The notes under the pieces: generated by a model
What the model was told of the DNA's origin: nothing
The model's database searches: none
The model's input: only the letters and a program-made list of their open reading frames with translations
Made by a program: the position numbers and the translations under genes
From: Antedon mediterranea
Lineage: Eukaryota; Echinodermata; Crinoidea; Comatulida; Antedonidae
Length of the DNA stretch: 64,000 bases
NCBI RefSeq assembly: GCF_964355755.1
Contig: NC_092670.1
Span: 32,103,795 to 32,167,794 of the forward strand
Direction: 5' to 3'
Part shown: positions 1 through 12,600 of the stretch, piece after piece
How the letters are laid out: the number at the start of each line of letters is the position of its first letter
Numbering within the stretch: the first letter of the stretch is position 1

Positions 1-642
1 CGTCCGTCTATGTTTTATGTTTAGACTACAAAGACAAGCCACTTTGGCTTCTGTGTATCTAACCCATAAAACTGTTAAATGTTGAATAAATATTGTTTAA
101 TTCAGATATAAATAACACTATTGATATGTAGGATGATTCCATCATTGATCATCACCTTTATAACACACCTGATTGTATTATTGCAATTTGATTGTTCAAT
201 TACGCATCACGTGTCATTTGAAATTAGCCCTATCTAACAAAAAACTGATATCTAAAAGTGATAATTAAGCGCTCGAATGTACAGGTTCCTGTAACCATTT
301 GACGTTGTTGACTGATCGCATTCAGAAATAACTTGTTGTACGCTTTTTGTTGCTCTACTCCGCATCTAAATTTGGAGCACTGCCTTTTTATTGGCTTAGC
401 TTGTCGGCCTAGCATTCGTCAATGATTCATGATGGATAACATTTAAAAAAGTAGGTGTGTTTAAAAAAAAATAATGCATTTTGTATTTGTATACACTTAT
501 TCTTATGTAGATGTGGAAACAACGGCTTGATTATGGATGAGAAATGGATACAGACATACAGATTATGATCACAATTACAATGATACATAGATAACGATTT
601 CACATATATTACATTTCACAATTATGATATTATCCTCCTCAC

Positions 643-3600
643 CTAAGCCCAGAGAGTACAATATCAGGCATTGCCTTAGCCTTGTCATTGCCAATCTTGG
701 AAACACCCTCTTTTGCAAAGTGTATTACAATACCAGTAAGTGCCGGATCCTCATTCAAGTTCCAAAAATGTGGTATTACTTTCATCTCTTCTTGTTTTTG
801 TCGCTCTTGCTGGAGTTTTTCCTACAATTGAACACAACTTGCCATTCAGTATTCTATGATCGACTATATAATGTTTTTTTTGCTCATAAAATATGTGTAT
901 ATTAGCCTTTAGAATATGATATACAGTAGTGCAGTAGCATTGACTTCTGAGAAAATTCCTTTGTTTTTCAAAATCATCTCACAGGAAAAAATACAGCATT
1001 AACTTCTGCTAATTTCTGTTTCTATGGATTTTTTTATTACCATATTTACAGCATTGACTTCTGAAAGATGTTCTGTTCCTATGATTTTTTTTAACTTACC
1101 ATATTTGCAGCATTTACTTCTGAGAGTCTCTGTTCCCATGTCTTTTTAGCAACTTCCATTTCTTCTTCATTCTGTTTTAGCTGCATCAACAGATCCTGTT
1201 TCATCTGATCAACCTCTATAATTTGCAATAAAAGTGAATACATTTTTAGACCATTTTTATTAGTATTGCTGCAATAAATTTCAACATTTTAGGCTAAACT
1301 GATTGAACATGCTCATTTAAAAACAGATTTTAGGGGATTTTGCAATAAATATTTCATAAATAATAATGATATAAACAATAATTTTTTTTTTAATGACCAG
1401 TTCATGTACTTCCTTGGTGTTGCCACATATTATCATCATCTACATTCATTTTACGTTATTTAAATTAATCTCTGTCTACACTATCAAACTTTATGTGACA
1501 AAAAAATGTGATGTGCCCATATATGGACATGATGATGTGATATCACTACTATATTTGGGCATATCACTACCATATTTGGACACATCACATTTTTTTGTCA
1601 AACTAGTTTGATAGTGTAGACAGAGCTTTATGTCCGTCTGTGTAAATATCTTTTACGTCACTTCTAAAATCTTATCCTTTTCAATAATTCTTGTTGGTCT
1701 TTCAACGCTGTGAGACATCAGTAAAAAGCGCTTTATAAAAGTTTATTATTATTATTAATGATCATGTGCATAAAAATACAACCAATGAATAAGAACTGAG
1801 AGGAATAAAAATAAACATTTTCTTATACCTGCTTCAGTGAATCCTTGCTGTATTGTTTCTGTCGTACCCCCTCCGCCTTGCTTGCTCTTTTCAAGTGCTT
1901 CTATCAATCTGGCATTCTCCTCTTTCAATTCTCTTATCAATTTATCTGTAGGGCTTTCATTCACTATAGCCTTCGTTTTAATTGCTTTTGCTCGGTCCGC
2001 TATTAGAAAAAATAATTTAATTAGTACATTATTTTAAAAAATGTTACACATAGCTGGTAGAAAATATATAATATTGCAAATTTTAGATGATTGGGAAAAA
2101 GTGGGGCTGTAGATTGGTGGTTAATATGCTTGCTTTCCTATCCCTAAAATCCCGGGTTCAATCCTGCCCTAGTGCAGGGTTGTAACTGACGACTCTTTCA
2201 ACTCCACTTCCCAAGCCTCAAATGAGACTTAGTTTAAAAGCACGATACCTGTAAGTTATTAAATAGTTTATCCATCCTGTAATTGGTGAGTTACTCGCTG
2301 TTGGATGCATGTTTTTCTACTGTACTAAAACTCCCCAAAAACCACAACATTTTTTTAAAATATAAATAATAAATACATGAAATAGTATGAATTGTTTATA
2401 ATACCATAACGCAGTGTAGACATGGTTTCCTCAAAATTAATGTCAGCAGGACTAATAGCAGCAATCTATTAAAAAAATACAAAGCAATGGTTAAAAGTGT
2501 GTCTCATTTCTTAAAACATAGACAATCAATATAATACAAAATATTAAATTGAATCATAAAATGAAAAAAATAAATTAATCATAAAAAACATAATAACATA
2601 CCATTTTCAGTTATTAAATTAAAGAGAATAACTATTCTACTTCTTCTTTCTATTGAATGTTCACTTACCATAATAGTTTTACTGTTGCCTCCTAAAGCAT
2701 TTTTCAACAGCATTGTAAGCTTAGAATCCCTGTACGGAACTGTGAATGAAAAATTATTAGTCTCATTATAAGCAAATCAAGGTACTGTATTAACATTGAC
2801 TTACTAACGCACTTGTGACATCATGTAGGCGTGAGTTTCACTGAAGTCAATCAAAATTGAGATATGTTTGGTTGGAAATTATAGATTGTGTTTGGTAGAT
2901 TAATCTTCCTTTAAGTGTGGTTCCCACTAGAACGCAATGCAACATAACGCAGAGACGCATCGACGCAAAGTGCTGTATTGTGAAAACACAAGTGGGAACC
3001 ATGACACAAAAGTGCTGCAAACATCGCCACGGAAACAACGCAAGGCAAAAGAACACATGAAACATAGTACAGCGCATACTCAAAAGTACGCGAGGTGAAC
3101 TAGGTCAAAGTCTACGGCATGCTAGCGTTGACGCGCAACAAGCAGGTTTGATTTCACACAGGTGGGGGAAAACACAATTATTGGAAGAGCATTTGCTTAC
3201 GTGAGAACCAAGCTTAACAGATGTGTTACATTTTGTATTCAATATAAAGGAGTTTGTATGGGTTTGAAGAGTGTCGAATGTAGTAGTTTTCTGAGCACTA
3301 TAGAAAGATAATATCCTCAAGGTTAGTTACCTATAATTCCTTTCTTCTTGGCGCTCATATCTGCTAATGCCTTGATGCAATTTCCAAGTGATGAGAGGGA
3401 CTGGTTGATCATTGCTCCTTCCTTCAACCTATCCCCAGTTGCACCAGTACTATCAACCCTTTCACTGTAAAGTAAACACATACAAATAAACAGTATGAAT
3501 ACATAAACACTTAAGCAATAAATACCAACTTGTTGAGTGTGTGTAAAGCACTGCAGTGATTAAGGAGGTATCTACCTTCTAGTTAAATCCTAAAGATAAA

Positions 3601-6600
3601 TTTTGCATAATCATTACAACAAATTTCACACAGGTGGGCCTAAAATCTTATATATCTCCCCTCCCCTCTTTTGTGGGTTATAACACAAGTGCCAATATAT
3701 ATCATGACAGCCTTATATACAAGGGTGGCCTTAAATGGCAGAAAAGCTTAAACTCCAGTGTGAACATATAACACAGTGTGGCCTGTCCCATGGTGGGATT
3801 ATATTGTGGTTTTATACCACAGGGCAGCATTTAATATAAATAGTGGAATGATATTTACCTGCCAGCTAAATCCACAAGATTAATGATAGATGTTTTTGTC
3901 ATGTTTTTTCCAACATCATTCAAGCCTTTCTGAGCAAAGCTGATGGACACAATGGTATGAGCTCGACTAAAAGAGAAAAAAGCAACTTTATAATAATTAC
4001 GAAAAAAAAATTGTTTTAATACTAACAAATTCATTATTTTGTTGAAACCATTATTCAAATAACAGGGGAACATTGTGAGCACTATTCATTCAAGCAAATT
4101 GATTGGATGGAATCCAAGGATCTACACTATAAACATGGAGGAAACAATCCCAAAGACCAGTAGCAGAAGTAGTGATAAATAGGCTTGTCTAGATCATGAT
4201 GATTTTTTGCCGAATTTTGGAAAAAGAACTCTCCCTGTAAACATGACTCGATCTGCTCCACTATAAAGTAATTTAAAAATGTGGTTGGAAATTCTTTTCT
4301 TTTGACTTATATTTTAAAAAAATGTTTAAATTGGAGAAACACATACCTGCTTGTGGCATTCATTCTGGTAGATGCTATGGTTCTATTCCTTGTTCCTTCA
4401 TTGATTCTGCTATTTATATCTTCATAACTCTTTACAGGAACTTTAAGAAGGCCTTCAGCTAGAAGAAGAGGGTTGATAAAAAAAAATGATTTAATATGAT
4501 TGCCAAGCAACAGTATGGTCTAGTCTGGTAAGTGGCGAGCTCATAGAGCCTGCAACACAGTGGCGTAACAGCTATGATTGCTCACTGGCTAAACCCAGGG
4601 CTCTAGAGTTTAAAGGGCCCCAGAGCATGAGCAGTCCAATGCAACTACCCAGCGTTGTAAGGCCCTTAAAAGTGCTAAACCAGGCTTTGTCACCTGCATT
4701 AAGACTACTGCAGCAATAAATAAAATGGAGTATCAATTCAAGAAAACTGGTTTGATATGAATATATGTCTATGAGAGAAAGGCATGAGGACAGTGTATAA
4801 ACTGTATCTTTACCATAAAATCCTTTATCTGGATGCTGTCTAATTTTTATACCACCTTTGACCTTGAATGCTTTGGCGTTCAGCAGATCTCGTACTTGCT
4901 CATTGTAAATCTCCATCATACTTAAAGAAACCTGAAACAAAACAGCTTATTTAAACACATAGAAAACAACGCTTCTGATTTGTGACAATCAAGGTTAAAT
5001 TAAAGAAGTTGATATTGCAAATTAAATTGGTTGGACACTGGTCAATTGGTCAATCAAGCAGTGGTCAATCCCGAATAGTATTAAAGGTCTAGAATTTTTA
5101 ATTTCATTACTTATTATATTTTCATTAATTCTGGAAATTGTCACTCACCTAAAAATTATTCTGGTATTTTTCACATAATAAAGTATAGAAGCATGGGCTT
5201 ATTGATACAAAATGTTTTAATATATACAAAATTACCTGATATTCCTCTTCTTTAGACTTATCAGCTGTTTTCTTTTTCGACTCTATACCTTTGAATAATT
5301 CCTCACAGACAATAGGAACAATTCCTAAATTATAATTAAAGATAACAAGATAATCATATGAGGTGAGACAGTTGTTACTTCTTAATTATCCTTTTGTGTG
5401 CTTTTAAATGATCTTATAATATAACCATTTACAAATGTTTCATTAAACGGAATTCTGTTTATTGCTTTTATAAAACGGAAATAGTCCACAGTATTTCATT
5501 TCATTCAATTCATTCAGATCTTCATCAGCAAAGTGGTTTCCTCATTAACCATATGTGTTAATTTGAGCCTGTATCCACAAACCAGATGACATTTTAGTTA
5601 GCTGAAACAAGCTTTCTTTTATAATTACCTTTATTTGCGCCATATCCCACAATGGAGTATGACTTTCCACTGCCAGTCTGGCCATATGCAAACAAACAGC
5701 AATTATAACCCTTCCATGCATTATCAAGTACTCCCTGGCCAAGATTGTCAAACACAATTTGCTAAGAAATGAGAAAGAATATTTATATATAATATATATT
5801 TGCTTTCTCCAGTGAGATGTCTCCCTGTTTTCTCAAACACTTCATCTTCATTAGGTTATTAGATGGATATTAATTCTCAAGGTAAGGCAGCTTTGGGACC
5901 CAACAAAGTGTCCCTTTAATAGAGATATTCCCTTAATAGTGGTTTGCCATAGTTTGAATATATATTTCCCCTCCTTCATTTCACAGGAAAGTGTCCCCTT
6001 AATAATAATAATAATACATAATAGAAAAATAACGCTTAAAAAAGAACGACGTTTCGACTCCATCATGGGGTCATTATCAAGTCCAATAAATGAAATTAAA
6101 AAAAAAAAATAATAATAATAAGATTTATAGAGCGCACATATCCACAAAGTGCTCAAGACGTTTGTGAAAATCATGAGAAATGCAACCATGAAACTAAAAA
6201 CAACAAAACATTTTGCAAAAAGAAAAAAAAACAGAAAAAAGGAGACCAATCGAACCCATATCACTGCTTCTGTTTACCGGCAATTTAAGGTGATCAGACC
6301 TGCCAGTCCATTAATAGGTATATCCCCTTGATAGGGGTGTCCCCTTAATAGGGGTGTCCCCTGAATGGGGGTGTCCCCTTAATAGGGGTGTCCCCTTAAT
6401 AGGGGTGTCCCCTTAATAGGGGTGTCCCCTGAATGGGGGTGTCCCCTTAAAAGGGGTGTCCCCTTAATAGGGGTGTCCCCTGAATAGGGGTGTCCCCTGA
6501 ATAGGGGTGTCCCCTGAATGGGGGTGTCCCCTTAATAGGGGTGTCCCCTTAATAGGGGTGTCCCCTGAATGGGGGTGTCCCCTTAATAGGGGTGTCCCCT

Positions 6601-9600
6601 TAATAGGGGTGTCCCCTGAATGGGGGTGTCCCCTTAATAGGGGTGTCCCCTTAATAGGGGTGTCCCCTGAATAGGGGTGTCCCCTGAATGGGGGTGTCCC
6701 CTTAATAGGGGTGTCCCCTTAATAGGGGTGTCCCCTTAATAGGGGTGTCCCTTAATAGGGGTGTCCCCTTAATAGGGGTGTCCCCTTAATAGGAGTGTCC
6801 CCAAGAAAGGGTTCTACTGTATTGTATTTTAGATTTGAGAGAGAGAGTGCAATTTGTATTTTTGTTTTAAGTTCCAGCTATTGCATACACCCATACACAT
6901 GATATATCAAAAGACCGGAATTGACTGGAAAGTTACTAAATACAAATAAAACCTGCCCTGTAGCAAGTATTCTCCTAGTCAATTAATAATGATGGTGTTT
7001 GACAATCTATATATAAATTATGGTTAATTCTGACATAGGCGAGCACAATGCAAAAACTTCGGTACAAATCTCCGCCTTGGATGCCTACCTTATCTATCTC
7101 AGATGTACCGCAAAACGTAGACGCTATTTTTCCATATTTATATCTTAGGAAGATATTAGAAAGAGTTTTTTATCAAAATTTATGATTTCAACATTAGATT
7201 TTCAACTCAATTTCAATTCTTCGCGGGTCAAAGTAATTTCCGGGTTTACCTTGCAACAACCTGGTTTCAACTATTTTCTCTCTTTTATACACAAGGGAGC
7301 AGTTAAAAAAATAGATTTGACCTAAAGGTGACTGGAAACAGGCACTTTCCATCAATCAATACAGTGTCCCTTTGGAAGAAGGAAGAAAAAACCGATAGTA
7401 GGACTGGAGCTTAAGTTGCATAGCCATTTCAGTTTTTTGTTTATTTTAGGAACGGACCGCGCGTGTGTGAAGGTACAGTAGTTAAAAAATAAAAATTATA
7501 CTGCAAATTAATAAAAGATCAAATTAAATATACGCCATAAAGAATCGGAATATATTGTGGGAAATAGTATTATAAAATTACATAGGGAGATTTGATGATA
7601 AGACATATTGTTTAAAATCGAGTGAAATCCCGAGTAAAGTAAGCTGGCAGGAATAACTGTAGGCTATCTGTGTCCCGTTAGGACCGAGATGTCTGCCCAT
7701 GTTGCAAGCCGTAATGTTTTCTTTCTTGGGCCCACTCTGTCACGGCAGTTAGTTTCAAAAGATGTTTAAATTAAATAATGTATTAATAATTATTAGGATG
7801 GTATTTATTTGAATAAACGCCTCTCCAATAAAACATCACTTTGAATAATAATCATTATACTATTTGTAGTAGAATTCATCGCACTGTTATCTACAATTTA
7901 CCAAGCATTTGTTATTCTTTTTTACCACTTTTAATATCTATTAGAGGATTTCATTTGATTATAAATGTTACCATATTATTAAAACTAAAAAAATTAACAT
8001 ATATCCCTCGAATAAACACCTCCCTCAAATGAACTCCGCCTTCCCAAAGGGCCCTACCAAACAATACTTTAAAATGTTATTAATCATCTAAAACACTGTG
8101 AAACAGAGTAGTTTACTTTACGAATGTCAAGCATTTTCAATAATGATAACCGACAGAAAACGTACAAGGAGAACATTTTTATTATCCCGAGAAACATCGT
8201 CTACACTTCCTAGAGGGGGAGCGAGGGAAGGGAAGCGAGCTCACCCTCTAGTATCTAATAATTTGGACTAGCCAATTTAATAACGAGCTCAATTAAAGCA
8301 TGGTTACACATGCAGGGAATAATTTCGCCAGTGTAGCATAGCAAAAAGCTATACAAAACAACCTTTTTGCAACACATTTGTACATTTGTGTAGCAAAAAA
8401 TACAATACAAAACTATGTTTCTCGAATCAAAAATCAGTTTGATTGGCAATATTGCTAAACAGAATTTCGAAATGACATTTCTCTGACATGTACATCAGTC
8501 AAGCTTTCCATTGATGAAATTAGTTGGGATTGCTTCATTAACTCAAAAAGTAATTGCAACATTGAAAATAATTGCAATTAAAATATAGCTTAGAGCAGCC
8601 AAGATGCACGGATTGAGATTGATAAATGGTAGTCCAGTGTCAAATTGAAGTAGTAGATATAGATTTATATTTGTGAATTTAACTAATAATAGTATACAGT
8701 AACATATGGGCTGCTCAGATTTTATGCAATTTGCAGGGCAATTAAAATTGCACTACACAATTTATAAATGTAAACACAGTATAAACTATATACAGTCCTC
8801 CTAAGAAACGCACCACACAAATACATTACTGTAGTACCACACTAATGCACTTTAGTAGTTTGGTTCAGTTATTAGGAGAAACGTTGATTAGGAGGGTTAT
8901 GTTGTGGAAATATATATTATTATGGCATATTAAATGCATTAGCATGGCACTTAAGTTTTGGTACTATAGTATTATGTAGCACTGTGTGGTGGCTAGTAGG
9001 ACCCACAGTAAGGCACACACATGAATACAGAGCACTCAGCAGTGGTTGTCTCTGAGATCTGAGTTTTCTAGACACCCCTCAGTAGACTGACCAGTGGTGG
9101 CGCCAGCGGGGGGGCTACGGGGGCTCTAGCCCCCTCGTCGGGGAGCCTAGCCCCCCCGTCGGGGAACACGGGTACTTTTTGTCGGGGAATATAATATACA
9201 GTAAAAAACGTTCGCGTTCACTTCATGCTTCAGCGCCTAGAAAACCACGACGTTCCATTGACCGTGAGAGTACGTCAGATGGCTATTATGCACTTTTATG
9301 CATTCATTTATTGCCAGCGATCTAACTTACTACTAAACATTAGCTAGGTACGCACTTTTTTCTGGCGGTATCCCTTTGTACGAATCGTTCAACGTTGGGT
9401 CGAGACGCGTGATATCAAGTTCCATACAGGGACCAAAATGTGTAATGTAGTTATTTTCCAGGCGAAGTTTACCGACGGTTACCGAAGGGAACACGGGTAC
9501 TTTTTGTCGGGGAATATAATATACAGTAAAAAGCGTTCGCGTTCACTTCGTAGCTAGCTTCAGCGCCTAGAAAACCGCGACGTTTCATTGACCGTGAGAG

Positions 9601-12600
9601 TACAGTACGTCAGAGTGATATTATGCACTTTATATGCATTCATTATTGCCAGCGACCTAACTTACTACTAAACAATAGCTAGGTTCGCACTTGTCTGGCG
9701 GTATCCCTTTGTACGAATCGTTCAACGTTGGGTCGAGACGCGTAATATCATGTTCCATCCAGGGACCAAAATGTGTACTGTAGTTATTTTCCAGGCGAAG
9801 TTTACTGACGGTTACGTCGTGTACTGCGTCGACGTACGCTACACTACTACAGCAAAAACGAATTATGTTAATTGTTCGTATGTTCACCAATTTTTTAATT
9901 TACAAGTAACCTTCTGTACCGTGGGGCACCTAAAATAAATTTTTCATCCATTACTAAACAAAAAAACATGCCATTTTCATATTATAGCTAAAGTTATTAC
10001 ATTTTCAATGTCCTGTATGTCATGAATTTCTCACCACTCGGAAGTCCAGATAGTACGCACGCATACACTTGGGAGGAATAAACTTATTTCCCCGACTGAA
10101 AAAGCTCTACGCTTGCGTTTTTTAAGCCTCTAGGCCTGATGTTTCCAAAGTATAAAATGCAATTTTTTGAAGACCTGCAGCTCTAGTTTTAAACAGTTTC
10201 TTAGCTCAGCCCCAACAATAAAGCTGGTCATATTTCGAAGTACAAGAAGTGCATTTTCCGCGACCTAACATCTCTATTTTTCAAAAATTTCTTAGCTCAG
10301 TCACAACCATGATAGGGACTATTTTGTTTCATGTTTTGAAGTATATTAAGTCCAATTTCCGGGACCTCCAACTCTATTTTTCTAAATTTTCTTTGAACTT
10401 TTATTTTTTAAATTGAAAAATATGGATTGAAACAGTCATCGCGCATCGTTTTTTTGCACGCAGTATTTTATTTATGCATTATAAAAAATGGAAAAAATGG
10501 CTACCCTAAATCTGATTAAAATGACCTCAAATGACGCTAGAACGCGTTGCTTCCCCCACCGGGGGCCCTTGGCGGCCCCCTGGCCCCCAGCCTAGTGATG
10601 CTCGCATAGCCCCCTCGTCGGGGAATGTAGCCCCCGCGTCGGGAAGATCCTGGCGCCACCCCTGAGACTGACAAAATAAATACAAATAATGTTATACTGT
10701 ATACTGTATTAAATTATATATTGAAAAATGCTGTTTTTAAATTGCTCACTGAAAGTGGATTTTTTAGCTTACATTTTGTAATACTACTACTACTAGTATA
10801 TCACTGACATATACTCAATCAGATTCTCCTAACCTCACCTGATCAGCATATTTCTTGTCTTCAGCTGCCAAATAGCCATTCTCTAAAGTTTTAAAGCCAT
10901 CATGTGACCAGTATGAATAATCAAAGGTGAATCGTCTTGGTTCCTGAGTTGGATTGTGAGGGTCCTTGATCATGGTGGAATTGCCGTTCATATCGATGAT
11001 ACATGTTGCTTTACGATTCTTTTCTCGATCATTGTGATTTTGTTTTGTCAAGGAATGATTGCATCTTAACTCTAACAAATTGACTTAGCAGTATTATAAC
11101 AGTCCCTGAAAGAACTTTCTTTATTACACCATCAATATACCCTCTACACTACCGTAACTAAAAAATAATCATCATTTTGTCATATATTTTTTTTTTTTCA
11201 AATTTTGCTTGAATCTTTTACAAGATGAATAAATATAGTTTTTAAATGACATGAATATAGTTTTTAAATGATTAAAAATGGAATAATATTTTCATTTTCA
11301 AGAAATCAGAAAATAGGTCGATAAAGAGATGATAAAGAAAACACATAAAACTCGAAATGACCTTAATACCCTAAGATTTATGAGAAAAAATAAAAACAAA
11401 GGTAAACAAATAAAATATTGATCAAAATAAATAAACTTAGCTAGTATATGGTGCAAGTATACAAGATTACAGGGCCGTCTTCAAATTCTATTTATTTTAG
11501 GCCTATACTGTAATAATATTCTTCTAACTAACTAAAAACTAGCCACTACTATAGTACTAGGCCTAGACAATAATTATAATATAAGTTAATAAGGTCTGGC
11601 CTACCTAGAGGCTAGGCCCAGGGCTAGGCCTAGATAGTCAAGGCCAGCTACTAGTACTAGCTAGGCCTAGTATAGTTAGGCTATTGATTACTAGTATTAG
11701 GCCTAGCCTACTTTATACTTATATAGTATACTAGAGGTCCGAGAATAGTAGGCCTACTTCTAAGTAACGGCCCTTTTTTTAAAGCTAGCTAGGCCTGGCC
11801 TAGTTTAGGCCTAGGATAAAATAATAATGGACTAGCCTAGTCTCTAGGGATTAGGCCAAGTTGAGCCGCCACCAGAAAAACGTTATTTTTTATGGAACGC
11901 CAAATGCTAACTTTCGCCGGTGCTCGTTCAATTTATATTAGGGATCGATGTACATTCAAAAGTTTATATATCATGGTTTTTAGTATATATATTATTAAAT
12001 ATTATAATTAAAGAAATAATTATGAAAGTCTGGCTTGTAGATTCCAAAATATAAAACATCACCGAAAGTGATCGTTTTTAGCCAAAAATGACGTAAACAA
12101 CTAGGTAGGCTTACTCCATTTTTCGGTAAAATAATTACATAAAATCACGTTTTTTAGTAAAATATTTTGTGTATTAACATTGTAAAATTCAATAAAATAT
12201 GATATTAAAAGATTAGTAAATAAAAAATAATATTTATTTAACCTCATTCGAAGAATGTTAATACTCTATTAATTAGTCCTGAGAGAGGACAACGTGACTT
12301 TACGTAATAGGCCTACACGCGGCGATAAAAATTACGCCGTGGTTAGGATTCCGGCACCGGAACTCAACTGCCCACCGTTAGGGAATCCGACACGCTATTG
12401 CGCATGCCCAGAGCTCTGGGAAGTGAATTATAGCTTGCACCAAAGTGCCACACCACGGAGAGTCGGAGTGTTATAGGGATTTACTGTAGCCTAGATAGTC
12501 GTTGCGCGAGCGAGAGAGCGATGGATGAAACTTGGCCAATGCCATACATGAATTAATAATTAAAATATGACTACGCCACGCGTTAAAATAATTATAATGA

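Noticed and set aside
230-415. 61-codon minus-strand frame that could be the next kinesin exon
   Set aside because: It does not continue the FHA domain and lacks a convincing acceptor in the needed phase.
4558-4690. Possible second hAT element starting CAGTGGCGTAA
   Set aside because: Only the left end is clear; no matching right end or target duplication was found, so it is mentioned only as a relative of 56872-57105.
5851-6264. 137-codon minus-strand frame next to the kinesin P-loop exon
   Set aside because: Very hydrophobic low-complexity translation of T-rich intron and ATT repeats; it does not splice in frame with the kinesin exons.
6311-6802. CRISPR-like regular array
   Set aside because: Units are contiguous 17-mers with no unique spacers, in an intron of an animal gene; it is a minisatellite.
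9657-9938. Open frames of about 62-78 codons, repeated at 13677-13958
   Set aside because: They are overlapping frames on both strands of the hAT copies, with no transposase motif; the duplication reflects the two element copies.
11034-11078. In-frame extension of kinesin exon 2 upstream (open frame starting near 11078)
   Set aside because: This stretch holds the U12 branch point and the end of the AT-AC intron. Including it breaks the VRVRPFN motif.
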